A DNA stretch of 44,755 bases, taken from positions 1 to 44,755 of the forward strand of contig JALEKY010000010.1 of assembly GCA_022768945.1 (NCBI GenBank), given 5' to 3'. Both the position numbers and the translations under genes were made by a program. Under the pieces are notes generated by a model. The model searched no databases and was not told the origin of the DNA. It was given only the letters and a program-made list of their open reading frames with translations. The number at the start of each line of letters is the position of its first letter. The first letter of the stretch is position 1. Below, in pieces: positions 8,679 through 17,678 of this stretch. Source of the DNA: Christensenellaceae bacterium (GTDB lineage Bacteria > Bacillota > Clostridia > Christensenellales > Borkfalkiaceae).

Positions 8679-10728
8679 TGTTTTTCTCCTTTGTTTTTCT
8701 TGCCGCAATAAACGCCGTAAAATAAAGTGCGAGCGAAATAACGGCATAAGCGTCCGTTTGTACGGTTGAAGCACAGCCGCCGTCCTTAGTTACGGTTATT
8801 TCGATTACGTCCTTGATTTCCGGGTTTGCCGCAGAGTACGCGGTTATTTTCGCTTTGCCCGTTCCTACGGCGGTAAGTTTTCCGTTTTCGTCCACGCAAG
8901 CTACCGCGTGATTGTCCGATACGAAGCAGATTTCATACTCCGTCGTATCTGCGGGCGAAAGTATCGGTTTAAGCTCGATAACTGCGTTAATCTTTGTTTT
9001 AAAGGACTTTTCGGAAAAATTCAGCGAAACTAAATGAATGTTTTTATTGATTACCCGTATTGTTTTTTCGTACCTTTCATCGTTTCCGAAAAGGTCGAGA
9101 GAGATTGTCGCCTCGCCCTCGGAAACAGCTATAACCGTTCCGTCCGAACGAATTTTCAGTACTTTTTCGTTGGAAGAGGAAAAGCTTGCAAAGTCTTTAA
9201 ACGTTGCGTTGTCGGGCTTTATTTCAGCCGAAAGTTTATACGTTTTTCCTACGAAGAGTTCGCTCGGCGCGTCAATCGTCACGGACTCGGCGGGAACGAG
9301 TTTTATCTGTTCGTCCACTATAACGTCCTCGGTTTGTTCGGCTTCGTAAATTTTCAGTCCGTTTATGCCGAGGTTCGCTCTCTGAGAGTAATTCGCGTGT
9401 TGCTGAAAGAGCAGGAACGAGAGGTTACTCAAATTCGGGTTGCCGGTTTTTGTCATTGCCGAAACTTTTATTCTTACACGGTTCCAACCTTCGTAGAGTT
9501 TGTTCCAAAGGGTTTCGTCTATTTTATACATAATGTGGTTTGTAGACCAAAGCCCTGTGGAAATAGGTTCTCCCACGCCGAAATATCCGTTTTTTTCGTC
9601 AGAGTCGGGGTTTCCCGCGCCGATAAAATCGCCCTTGTTCATTATAAGAAGATTGAATTCGATAACCGTGTTTTCAAGTTCGAAAGAGCTTATAGAGAAG
9701 TTGGAAAGCCCGCCCGCCGTTTGTCCGGAAAAATTTCCGAAGCGGGTTATCGAGCCGTCGCCTGCGGGTGAAATAAGGTGCTTTTCGTCTATATCGAAAG
9801 CGCCTTCTCTCAGCGAAGAGTTTATATCCGGCGTTATCGTGTTGAGGGGATTTACCTTGATTTCGTCCGAAACGGTCACTTTTGCCTTAGCAGACAGATT
9901 TCTGCCTCTCACGGTCGCCGTGACGGTGCATGAACCCTCGCTTATGCCCTTAACGAGTCCGTTTTCGTCTACCTGAGCTACGAATTCGTCCGAAGTGCTC
10001 CAATCAACCGTTTCGGTGTTCTGAGAAGACTTCGGTTTTATCGAAGGCTCGAGCAAGGCCGTCGCTCCGGTTTTGATTTTTAAAGAAGAGGAGGAAAGAC
10101 TTATTCCTTTAGCCGGGAAAGCAATCGGTTGAGACGAAATAAGCACGTTCGCTTTTGTCTGTTCGGTTTCCTTTATAAACACGTCGTGAAGATATAAATC
10201 TTCAAGCATCGGCGCGTACATCTTAAACGTCATGGAGGAGAGGTTTATTCTGTCCCAGCCTCTGCGATAGGTATCCTTGTCGAGAAGCGAAAATCTTATC
10301 GAAACGTGATTCCAACCGTCAACCCAGTTCACTACGTCCTCATATTGAAGCCAATAACAGAAATATCTTGCCGTGTCTTCGTTGTCTTCGATTGTAAAAC
10401 CCACGTTTCCGGGAAGGAAAGGTCCAACGCTCAAACTTCCGAGGTCGGAAATATGAATCCACATTTCCAAAGTGATTTTGTCTTTATCCATATGGGAAAG
10501 CTCCAACTTTCTGCCTACGGGCTTCCAATCGGGCTTTATCAGATGAACGCTTGTGCCGGTTTTTCCGTTCGGTACGACGTTAACGGGATCGACTCCGCTC
10601 ACCGCCGCATTGTTTTTCACAACGCGAACGGCACCTTCGCTTGCGAAAGTTTTCGTTACGTTAAATAATGAAAACACCGCGCAAACGCAAAGAATAAAAA
10701 ATAGTATAACGCTTGTTGTTTTTTTCAT
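8668..10728 (-). CDS. Surface protein with two CBM-like modules and three Big_2-like Ig domains
   Basis: A 686-residue exported protein with a GAGGA-type ribosome site before the ATG at 10728. Signal peptide at about 1-29. Two related beta-rich modules (about 40-190 and 310-460) each share a 'W or LY-x-GWN-x-V-x-I' strand, a 'NLSSM/NLSNLSF' strand and a closing 'I..L.I.E.EQT' strand; this resembles jelly-roll carbohydrate-binding folds. Each is followed by Ig-like Big_2-type domains (about 200-290, 475-560 and 565-645) with the typical 'W-S-S-D/N-E-x-V...DENG-x-V/L-x-A/G-V/I-x-x-G...T-A' pattern. The C-terminus has GGCAST (Cys652), a hydrophobic segment and a basic tail, matching the end of the 3650-5983 protein. 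Its 3' end overlaps the next gene by 11 bases. Likely a glycan-binding surface adaptor; no catalytic motif seen. Confidence 0.82.
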   Translation of the reverse strand: MKKTTSVILFFILCVCAVFSLFNVTKTFASEGAVRVVKNNAAVSGVDPVNVVPNGKTGTSVHLIKPDWKPVGRKLELSHMDKDKITLEMWIHISDLGSLSVGPFLPGNVGFTIEDNEDTARYFCYWLQYEDVVNWVDGWNHVSIRFSLLDKDTYRRGWDRINLSSMTFKMYAPMLEDLYLHDVFIKETEQTKANVLISSQPIAFPAKGISLSSSSLKIKTGATALLEPSIKPKSSQNTETVDWSTSDEFVAQVDENGLVKGISEGSCTVTATVRGRNLSAKAKVTVSDEIKVNPLNTITPDINSSLREGAFDIDEKHLISPAGDGSITRFGNFSGQTAGGLSNFSISSFELENTVIEFNLLIMNKGDFIGAGNPDSDEKNGYFGVGEPISTGLWSTNHIMYKIDETLWNKLYEGWNRVRIKVSAMTKTGNPNLSNLSFLLFQQHANYSQRANLGINGLKIYEAEQTEDVIVDEQIKLVPAESVTIDAPSELFVGKTYKLSAEIKPDNATFKDFASFSSSNEKVLKIRSDGTVIAVSEGEATISLDLFGNDERYEKTIRVINKNIHLVSLNFSEKSFKTKINAVIELKPILSPADTTEYEICFVSDNHAVACVDENGKLTAVGTGKAKITAYSAANPEIKDVIEITVTKDGGCASTVQTDAYAVISLALYFTAFIAARKTKEKNNAQ

Positions 10729-10783
10729 CGTATTCCTCTCTTATAGTCTATCGTTTTTCAGGGAAGCCGTAACCGGTCGGCGT

Positions 10784-13495
10784 TTATTTGTCCGTAATTT
10801 TCAGCGTGACGATTTTGCCTTTCAGAACGTTGCTTTCGAACCTTTCCGCATCTCCGCCGTATTTTCTTTTTTCGCTCATATTAACGCGGCTTATTTTCTT
10901 GCCGGGTACGTCAACGGAAATTCGTTCGCTTTTACCTGCTCTGTTAAACAATCTAAGAACGACTCCGTCGCCTTTCTCGCTTTTTTTTAGCGCGCTTGTT
11001 TCTACGTCGCCGCGCAAGTAAACGACGGGGCTGCAGACCTTCGGCTTAACGTCCTTATAAGGATTGTTTTTAAAGAATTTTCCTTTGACCGTCGTTGTCT
11101 GTAAGCTTTCGTTGCCGGAGTACAAACGCGCCTCGTTCGCGCTCGTAAAGTAGAAGTACGGGGGATACAGAAATCTTTCGGCTTTCCTTGAAATTTCCGT
11201 CGCCGTTAGTTCTTTATTTGTGCGTAAATAGCCTAAAACACCGTTTAACTCGCCTTTTTGCTGATTTTCTTTCGCGCTTTCCCAAACGTCGCCGTTAGGG
11301 GAGAAGTCGGCAAGACGGGAAATTACTCCGGTGCTTCTCACAAGCGTAACGGTTATATCTCCGTCTTTTTCGAGCGAGTAGTCGCAGTTGCCATGGTTTA
11401 TAACCGCAGCTTGTTCTGACGGATTTTTTATGAATGCGAACGACTGCGCGTAAATCGCCTTGTCTTTCGTTCTCGGATCGAAATGACTTCCGTCCGAAAC
11501 GGATATATCGAACGGGATATCCGAATAAATCTCTTTTGCCGTTATACCCGTTTTGATTTTCAGCTTCATTCTGTGGTCTTCGCTCGGGTTAAATAACGTG
11601 TAGTCGATTTTCACAATGTCGGAGCCGCTTTTAAGTTCTATCGTAACGCGTGCGCGGAACTCGTTGGTTTCCGTTTTCCTGCGTTTCTCGTTAAAGTCGT
11701 ATCCGGAGGGGATTTTGCCTTTAAAATCGACGATAATACACGAAATAAGGGGTTTTTCTCCGAGATTTATGATTTCGCCCGAAGCTTTGAACGGGCTGAA
11801 AGTCAGAACGTCTTCTCCCGCGCCGTTAAATACGTACGCGTCGCCCGCGTCCGCTTCGTCGGTAATTGTTATAAAGTTCTCGAGCGTTTTTCCCGAACGT
11901 TTATCGGTAAATACTACCGAATTCGGCTTGAAAGAAATTCTATAGAACTCGTTTTCTATTATTCCGTTTGTTTTCTTAAAACCGCAATTCGTCTTTTCTT
12001 TCAACTCGTTTTCGGGTTTCTTTTTAACGTAAATCGGATAGAAAGAGTAAGGCGGAATTTTTACTTTTAAACTCAGTTTACATTCCGTTGCAGGTACGGA
12101 CATAGGCAGATTTAACGGAGAAATAACGTCGGCTTTATGTTTTCTCGTCGCTGTAATTACGTAATCGAATTTCTCCCCGTCGCACGAAAACAGATCGAAG
12201 CCGTTTTCATAGAAATCGTCCGGCAAATCGGCAACTAAGTCGATAACGTCGTCGTACTTTGTCGAAAGCGTGTTAACGCAAAAAATCACAAAAGTGTCGT
12301 CATCCGCAAAATCGCTTAAAAACGATCTGACCGATTTTTCCGCAAGAGATTTCAGGAGAAAATCCGTTACTTCGTCTATACGCGCGTATCTGTCAAGTAA
12401 GTGTCTGCAGGTTTCGTCAGAGCTGCATCCGCAAATCGCGTCGTGTGTAACTCCGTGCAGAAGCAATTTCCATACGTAATCGAGTTCGTCTTTAGGGTAT
12501 ATTCCTTTAAATCCGCTTATTTCGAGCATGGACGCGAAAGGTTCGAGTATTCTTTCTACTCTTCCCGTAAGCTCGGAATTGAGCTGTTTGAGTTTTATTC
12601 TCGAACTGTAGCAGCCTCTCAACACGTCGTAATCTCCGCCGTATCTGAGTTCGCCTCGCTCTGTCGGCAGAGTGATTTTGTTCTTTTTTATATAATCGAT
12701 AGCGTCGTTTACGTAGTCATGCATCTTTGCCTGAACGGCGGTGTCTCCGTCTTTCAGGTAAGGAGAAGCGTTTTTAAGGCACTCGAGCAAATCGTTTTGC
12801 GGTTCGAGGTGGTCGACGCCGTTCATCAAAAGGCGATAGGGGAGTTTGCTTAGTCCTGCAAGCCCTCTGCCGAGCATTTCCATATCGCTCGCCGCCTGCT
12901 TTCCGTCCGAAGAAATTCTTTGCGCGTTGTTGTACCATTGTACGAGATAGAATGCGGTCACGCCGCTTCCGTCCGGGGCAATCCATTCGAATTCAAGCGG
13001 GGGCGGCACTCTGTCAAGCTCGCCTTTTTCGTTTATAAAGAATTTTGCGAATCCTCTTCCGAAAACGAAAGAGTTTATTCCGAATTCGCGGAGCAATTGC
13101 GGGAGCTGAGATATGTTGCCGAATTGATCGGGAGCGTAGCCGACCATATCGCATTTACCGAATTTAACCGATTTTTTAATGCCGTAAATAAGGTTTCTTA
13201 TAGTTGTTTCGCCCGAAGACAGGTAAAAATCGTTTTGTATATACCAAGGACCTATTACTATGTTTCCGTTCTTGATAAGTCTTTTGATTTTTTTTTCGTT
13301 CTCGGGGCGAATCTCGAGATAATCTTCGATAACGGCGGCTTGTGCGTCGAAATAGAATGTGTAAGAGGGTTCTTTTTCGATAATATTTATAAGCTCGTCT
13401 ATTGCCGAAACGAGTCTTAACCTAAATTTTTCAAAAGGGTAGTACCACTCTCTGTCCCAATGAGTATGGGAAATTACGTAATATTTTTGCGGCAT
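10784..13495 (-). CDS. Glycoside hydrolase family 38 alpha-mannosidase, cytoplasmic
   Basis: A 903-residue GH38 enzyme that hydrolyses alpha-mannosidic bonds with a zinc-bound catalytic Asp. The N-terminus opens with HTHWDREW (zinc ligands His and Asp), followed about 75 residues later by WYIQND, whose Asp is the expected nucleophile and ligand, then a GYAPDQFGN segment and, near residue 360, a GVTHD segment with the fourth zinc His. Middle helical and C-terminal beta domains follow, so length and layout are normal for bacterial GH38. No signal peptide, so it acts on imported oligosaccharide. A TTG at 13513 overlaps the upstream stop, but the ATG at 13495 has GGAG nine bases ahead and fits the family start better. 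It couples the sugar importer to the sugar-acid enzymes encoded just upstream. Confidence 0.93.
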   Translation of the reverse strand: MPQKYYVISHTHWDREWYYPFEKFRLRLVSAIDELINIIEKEPSYTFYFDAQAAVIEDYLEIRPENEKKIKRLIKNGNIVIGPWYIQNDFYLSSGETTIRNLIYGIKKSVKFGKCDMVGYAPDQFGNISQLPQLLREFGINSFVFGRGFAKFFINEKGELDRVPPPLEFEWIAPDGSGVTAFYLVQWYNNAQRISSDGKQAASDMEMLGRGLAGLSKLPYRLLMNGVDHLEPQNDLLECLKNASPYLKDGDTAVQAKMHDYVNDAIDYIKKNKITLPTERGELRYGGDYDVLRGCYSSRIKLKQLNSELTGRVERILEPFASMLEISGFKGIYPKDELDYVWKLLLHGVTHDAICGCSSDETCRHLLDRYARIDEVTDFLLKSLAEKSVRSFLSDFADDDTFVIFCVNTLSTKYDDVIDLVADLPDDFYENGFDLFSCDGEKFDYVITATRKHKADVISPLNLPMSVPATECKLSLKVKIPPYSFYPIYVKKKPENELKEKTNCGFKKTNGIIENEFYRISFKPNSVVFTDKRSGKTLENFITITDEADAGDAYVFNGAGEDVLTFSPFKASGEIINLGEKPLISCIIVDFKGKIPSGYDFNEKRRKTETNEFRARVTIELKSGSDIVKIDYTLFNPSEDHRMKLKIKTGITAKEIYSDIPFDISVSDGSHFDPRTKDKAIYAQSFAFIKNPSEQAAVINHGNCDYSLEKDGDITVTLVRSTGVISRLADFSPNGDVWESAKENQQKGELNGVLGYLRTNKELTATEISRKAERFLYPPYFYFTSANEARLYSGNESLQTTTVKGKFFKNNPYKDVKPKVCSPVVYLRGDVETSALKKSEKGDGVVLRLFNRAGKSERISVDVPGKKISRVNMSEKRKYGGDAERFESNVLKGKIVTLKITDK

Positions 13496-13509
13496 TTCTA
13501 CTTTCTCCG

Positions 13510-14268
13510 TCAAATAAGCAAATAATCTCCTATTGCAAGGAGTTTTGCGTTTATGCCGTTTTTACCTGCGGCTTCGAAGAATTTTTCGGGTTCTCCGCCG
13601 TGTTCTTTGAAATTCCAGAAATGACACGGCAGAACGTTTTTCGCGCCGAGAGTTCCGGCAACCGTCGCCGCTTCCGTTTCGTTTAGATTTCCGAACGCGC
13701 CGTTTATAGGCAAAATCAAAAGATCTGCCGAGTGTAATTCGGGTGATGAGAAGCAATCGGGATTGTTTGCCGTATCTCCGGTGAAATAGATTTTTTTGCC
13801 GGATAGTTCGAAAAGAAATCCCACCGCGTGCGGCGCAAGACTTCCGTGGTCGCATTTTACGGCTTTTACGGAAATTTTTCCGTCCGTAAATTTTTCGTCC
13901 GTTTTAATAAAAGTAACGCCTTCCGTTTTAATGCCGAGCCTCGTGCATTCTTCCTTGCAGTCGAGCGCGAGAACGCCAATCGTTCTGCCGTTTTGTAGCA
14001 TTAAAGGGACGGAATCGGGATCGAAGTGGTCGTAATGAGCGTGCGAAACGAACAAATAATCGAATTCAACGTCGTCGGCATTCATTACGGGCGGCATTAT
14101 TCGTTTAAATCCGAAATATCTCTCGCAACAATCGGAAAAATACGGATCTACCGCGATTTTTTTTCCGTCCGGCGTTTTGAAGACGAACCCCGCCTGCCCG
14201 AGCCAGAAGCAAGCGATTTTTCCTTCCGGAACTATTAAGTTTTCTATTTTTAAAGAAAGGGGAATCAT
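13510..14268 (-). CDS. Metallo-beta-lactamase-fold hydrolase, UlaG/COG2220-like (possible lactonase)
   Basis: A 252-residue soluble protein with the metal site HAHYDH (His76, His78, Asp80, His81), a later 'KCDHG' His, a 'YFTGD' Asp and a 'PCHFW' His near residue 220, so the full di-metal set of the fold is present. No signal peptide. The group includes UlaG, the L-ascorbate-6-phosphate lactonase, as well as many uncharacterised hydrolases. Here it lies 1 base after the 2-hydroxyacid dehydrogenase stop and immediately before the mannosidase. With an alcohol dehydrogenase, a KDG-kinase homologue and a KDPG aldolase in the same operon, a sugar-lactonase role is an attractive inference; the sequence alone only supports 'metal-dependent hydrolase'. 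Confidence 0.85.
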   Translation of the reverse strand: MIPLSLKIENLIVPEGKIACFWLGQAGFVFKTPDGKKIAVDPYFSDCCERYFGFKRIMPPVMNADDVEFDYLFVSHAHYDHFDPDSVPLMLQNGRTIGVLALDCKEECTRLGIKTEGVTFIKTDEKFTDGKISVKAVKCDHGSLAPHAVGFLFELSGKKIYFTGDTANNPDCFSSPELHSADLLILPINGAFGNLNETEAATVAGTLGAKNVLPCHFWNFKEHGGEPEKFFEAAGKNGINAKLLAIGDYLLI

Positions 14269-14269
14269 T

Positions 14270-15277
14270 TTATTCTTTGTAATTCTTTATATAATCCTTG
14301 TTGAGAATCGTACCGAGTTTTTCTCTTTGCGCTTCGTCGAAAAACCGAACGATGTTATTTACCGCCATAGCCGAAGATTTCTCGAGACACTCGCTCGAGC
14401 CGGCTCCCGCATGCGGCAAAAGCATTACGTTGTCGAGTTTGAGCAAGGGATTGTCGGGTTCCGGCGGCTCGGGACAGAACACGTCCAACCCCGCCGCGGC
14501 GATAATTCCGTTTTTAAGCGCGTAGGCGAGGTCTTTTTCGTTTACGAGTTTTCCTCTCGCGGTGTTAATCAGTATGGCGGTTCTCTTCATTTTTGATAAA
14601 AATTCGGCGTTAACCATGCCGACGAGAGAGGGGAGAGCCGGAACGTGCAAGCTGAGCACGTCGGACTCTCTTATAAGCGTTTCTCTGTCAACTCTCGTAA
14701 CGTTGTATTTTTTAGCGGCTTCTTCGTCCCAATTTACGTCCGTCGCAATTACGTTGCAGTCGAACCCGTAAAGCATTTTTGCAAGAGCTTTAGCTATGTC
14801 TCCGAAGCCGTACAAGCCTACCGTTTTGCCTTCGAGCTGACGGCTTACCTTGCCTTCGAAAAACCAGCTCCAATCGCCCTTTCTCACCGAAGCGTCGCGC
14901 ATTGGAAATTCTCTTAAAAGGTTAATCATCATCGCTATTGCGCATTCGGCTACGGCAACGGATAGCGAACCCGCCGCATTGCACACGGCAATTCCGCATT
15001 CGGAAGCTTTCTGTTTGTCTATTTCGTCCGTACCGACGCCCCAGCGTGAAATAAGCTTCGTTTTTCCTTCGGAAAGAATTTCCACCGCTTCGGCGGGAAT
15101 TTTTTCCCCGCAGGATATAACCGCGTCGTATGGTAAAAGCTTATCCGCGAAATCTAAAAAGTTTCTCGTTTGCATATCGAGAATATCCGCCTTAAACCCG
15201 TTTTTTTCAAGCTCGGATTTCATATATTCGCGGAAGGATAGGGGATTTTGTTTACCGAGAATCGCAACCTGTCGCAT
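14270..15277 (-). CDS. D-isomer-specific 2-hydroxyacid dehydrogenase (SerA-like)
   Basis: A 335-residue NAD-dependent dehydrogenase. The Rossmann motif is YGFGDIA (residues 156-162), with an acidic residue (Asp180) at the end of the following strand, favouring NAD over NADP. Catalytic Arg241 (NTARGKLV), Glu270 (VFCPEPP) and His289 (LLPHAG) are all present. The N-terminal substrate domain has the usual 'SRWGVGTDEID' segment, as in phosphoglycerate and glyoxylate/hydroxypyruvate reductases. It starts 3 bases after the zinc dehydrogenase stop. In this operon it may reduce or oxidise a short 2-keto/2-hydroxy acid arising from sugar-acid cleavage; which one cannot be told from sequence. A housekeeping SerA role is less likely because of the location. 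Confidence 0.88.
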   Translation of the reverse strand: MRQVAILGKQNPLSFREYMKSELEKNGFKADILDMQTRNFLDFADKLLPYDAVISCGEKIPAEAVEILSEGKTKLISRWGVGTDEIDKQKASECGIAVCNAAGSLSVAVAECAIAMMINLLREFPMRDASVRKGDWSWFFEGKVSRQLEGKTVGLYGFGDIAKALAKMLYGFDCNVIATDVNWDEEAAKKYNVTRVDRETLIRESDVLSLHVPALPSLVGMVNAEFLSKMKRTAILINTARGKLVNEKDLAYALKNGIIAAAGLDVFCPEPPEPDNPLLKLDNVMLLPHAGAGSSECLEKSSAMAVNNIVRFFDEAQREKLGTILNKDYIKNYKE

Positions 15278-15280
15278 ACG

Positions 15281-16327
15281 TTACTCCTTGTTGATTTCAA
15301 TCATCGTCTTTATTATGCGCGAAAAAGACTTAGGCGCAAGAGCTTCGGGAAGATTGTCAAAATCGATTACGTCGGTAATAATCGCGTCGAGATTCGCGTC
15401 CGACGAAGCGAGTATTTTCGACACGGCTTCGAGGTTGCCGTATTCGCCCATAATGCCTTGAAACCGGATCTCTTTGGAAACGAGAGAGTCGATATCGAAA
15501 TCCGTAATAGGATTTTCGTAAAAACCTATCGCGGCGATAAAAGCCTTTTGAGCCGAAAGCTCGAGAGACTGATTTACCGTTACGGGGTTACCGGAACACT
15601 CGAGTATGAAATCCGCAAGTCTGCCTCCCGTAAGTTCTTTCAGTCTGTCCGCAGCGTTGTATTTCGAAGAATCTATCGTTGCCGTAACTCCGATTTTTTC
15701 CGCTTGACCGAGTTTATAATCGTTTCTCCCTACAAGATAAACCTGACCTGCTCCGGCGTTTTTTGCAAGTACCGCCGCTGCAAGCCCTATACAGCCCGTG
15801 CCGATAACGACGACTATCGACGAAGAGTTTATGTCCATCTTTTTAATGCCGCCGTAAGCAACCGAAAAAGGCTCGCAAAGCGCCGCGTGTCTGAGCGAAA
15901 ATCCGTCCGCTATTTTATACACGTGGCGTTCCGGTATCATAAAAAATTCTGCAAACGCGCCCGGCCAACAGGGATCTATCGTTCCCACGTGTTTTCTGCC
16001 CGTGCAGAAATTGTAATCGTTTCTCTTGCAGGCTTCGCACTTCCCGCAGGAAACGTAATTGTCGCCCACTACTCTGTCGCCTTTTTTTACTTTTGTTACG
16101 CCTTCGCCTACTTCTTCAACTACGCCCGACCATTCGTGCCCGAGCCTTATCGGATACGACGCAAGTCCGTTTTTCACAAAACTGCTTTTTCCCGAAAATA
16201 AAGCATAGTCCGTTCCGCATACTCCGCAATAATATACTTTTACCAGCACGAAGCCTTTTTGCGGCGTTGGCGTTTCTTCCGTTTCGAATACGCCTTTTCC
16301 TGCCGATACTGCCTTAAAATATTTCAT
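15281..16327 (-). CDS. Zinc-dependent medium-chain alcohol/sugar dehydrogenase
   Basis: A 348-residue MDR-family enzyme related to sorbitol and threonine dehydrogenases. Catalytic zinc residues: Cys37 in CGVCGTD and the His64-Glu65 pair in GHE. The structural zinc lobe is complete (Cys94, Cys97, Cys100, Cys108). A nucleotide-binding GTGCIG lies at 176-181, with an acidic or neutral end to the next strand not clear enough to fix NAD versus NADP. Length is typical. It should oxidise a secondary alcohol or the anomeric carbon of a sugar. It is followed after only 3 bases by the 2-hydroxyacid dehydrogenase and preceded by a 122-bp gap after the KDPG aldolase. I infer a first oxidation step on the sugar released by the GH38 enzyme. 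Confidence 0.9.
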   Translation of the reverse strand: MKYFKAVSAGKGVFETEETPTPQKGFVLVKVYYCGVCGTDYALFSGKSSFVKNGLASYPIRLGHEWSGVVEEVGEGVTKVKKGDRVVGDNYVSCGKCEACKRNDYNFCTGRKHVGTIDPCWPGAFAEFFMIPERHVYKIADGFSLRHAALCEPFSVAYGGIKKMDINSSSIVVVIGTGCIGLAAAVLAKNAGAGQVYLVGRNDYKLGQAEKIGVTATIDSSKYNAADRLKELTGGRLADFILECSGNPVTVNQSLELSAQKAFIAAIGFYENPITDFDIDSLVSKEIRFQGIMGEYGNLEAVSKILASSDANLDAIITDVIDFDNLPEALAPKSFSRIIKTMIEINKE

Positions 16328-16449
16328 ATTCTTTCCTTTTAGTAATAAGGTCTATATTTGAAAAATAATAGTTTTAGCCGCGTTTTACGGCACTTTTATT
16401 CGATTTGCGTTTGTTTTTCGCATATCGGTCGTTTTTTGTCCCGCCTTTT

Positions 16450-17130
16450 TTACGGAATTATCGGAACGTTCTTTTTCGCTTCGGCAATAATTTTTACGAA
16501 CTTTTCAACCTGTCTGGTGATAGACGAAAGACCTTCCTTCTCTATTTTGTCGAAGTCCATAAACGTTCTCGCTCCGGAAACGGCGCACGCGCCGCACTTT
16601 ATAAATTCGGCGGCGTTCTCTGGCGTAATGCCTCCGGACGGAATAAGGTTAACTTCGGGGAAAACCATTTTAAGGTTTGTCATATATTTCGGCCCGCCGA
16701 GAGCTCCCGGGAAGATTTTTACCATAGCCGCGCCTTTTCTCATAGCGGTGAAAACTTCCGTCGCGCTGAAAGCTCCGCTGTAAACGGGAATGTTATAGCG
16801 ATTTGCAAGGTCGATGACGTCGTCTACAACGCATGGGTTGACTATAATGCTGCCGCCGTGCATTATAACTTCTCTTGCAGAAGTAGGATCGAGCACCGTG
16901 CCCGCCGCAACGAGAAGTTTATCTCCGAAGTGAGAGGAAATCGCTTCTACCGCTTCGAGAACGCCGGGGGTAGTCATTGTTACTTCCACAACCCTCGCGC
17001 CGCCGTCGTACATTGCCTGAGCGTAAGCTATATAGTCGTCTTTTTTATGTAATTTAATGCAGGGGAGTATTCCCGAAGCTTTTGTTTGAGCTATCGCGAA
17101 CTCTTTTAAAGACATTCCGTTTCTATCCAT
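16450..17130 (-). CDS. eda: KDPG/KHG aldolase family (bifunctional eda-like)
   Basis: A 226-residue class I aldolase that cleaves 2-keto-3-deoxy-6-phosphogluconate to pyruvate and glyceraldehyde-3-phosphate in characterised relatives. Schiff-base Lys138 sits in VKIFPG and the catalytic Glu49 in VVEVT; GTVLD (77-81) and the phosphate-binding SGGITPEN region are present. Compared with E. coli Eda, the Leu-Arg-Thr after the Glu strand is Met-Thr-Thr, and 'PGISTVSE' is 'SGAFSATE', so the phosphate end of the pocket may differ. It lies 21 bases after yhcH-like and downstream of the KDG-kinase-like gene, the normal pairing for the last steps of sugar-acid breakdown. Function assigned by family and context. 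Confidence 0.88.
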   Translation of the reverse strand: MDRNGMSLKEFAIAQTKASGILPCIKLHKKDDYIAYAQAMYDGGARVVEVTMTTPGVLEAVEAISSHFGDKLLVAAGTVLDPTSAREVIMHGGSIIVNPCVVDDVIDLANRYNIPVYSGAFSATEVFTAMRKGAAMVKIFPGALGGPKYMTNLKMVFPEVNLIPSGGITPENAAEFIKCGACAVSGARTFMDFDKIEKEGLSSITRQVEKFVKIIAEAKKNVPIIP

Positions 17131-17151
17131 TTTTTATATTCCTCTATAAGT

Positions 17152-17598
17152 TTATAATTTTATTTTTGCTATCATTTTTCCGAGATTTACGGGGTTTTTG
17201 TTTATAACGCACGGCATGTGCGCGTCCTCGGGCAGGGTTATCATAAAGTAACCTTTTTCGAGAGGAATAAGCGTTCCGTTTCCCGCAAGAGAAGCCGCGT
17301 CTTTTTCTTCGTCGTAGGAAACAAGGGAAAGATTTTTAACGTTCGCATAGCCGATACATTCGCTTCCGTACGCAACGTAATGGATATCCGCATATTTTTT
17401 ATGAGCCTCGAAAGAACATTGCTCCGCGGGTTTCGTAACCATCGGTCTTGCTTTAACGAGCGTTTCGTTGTCAGATAAAAGAATATCTTTTTTTTCGAAC
17501 GGGGTAGAGGGGACTTGGGCGAAAAAGTCAAGCGCTAAACGGAACTTTTCGCCTAAACAATAATATTTGCTTCTGTTTTCTATGCTATCTATAATCAT
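17152..17598 (-). CDS. YhcH/YjgK/YiaL family protein (cupin-like, EbgC-related)
   Basis: A 148-residue soluble protein with the family core: HKKYADIHYV near residue 65, a GYAN turn, and FMITLPEDAHMP with the conserved metal-site Glu/Asp and His near the end. The family (old DUF386) includes EbgC, the beta subunit of evolved beta-galactosidase, and YhcH of the sialic acid operon; it is thought to act as a sugar epimerase or mutarotase-type helper on sugars or sugar acids. It lies between the KDG-kinase homologue and the KDPG aldolase in the same operon, so a helper step on the same sugar acid is likely. Exact reaction unknown. Confidence 0.87.
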   Translation of the reverse strand: MIIDSIENRSKYYCLGEKFRLALDFFAQVPSTPFEKKDILLSDNETLVKARPMVTKPAEQCSFEAHKKYADIHYVAYGSECIGYANVKNLSLVSYDEEKDAASLAGNGTLIPLEKGYFMITLPEDAHMPCVINKNPVNLGKMIAKIKL

Positions 17599-17678
17599 TT
17601 TTACTTCTCTTTTTTGTTTTTTTAAATTCGCGCCTCGGGTTGCGTTTTTAACTTAATGCGTAGGAAATGCGAATAATG

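Noticed and set aside
13495-13513. TTG start at 13513 for the GH38 gene
   Set aside because: It would overlap the previous stop, but the ATG at 13495 has a properly spaced GGAG and fits the family N-terminus.
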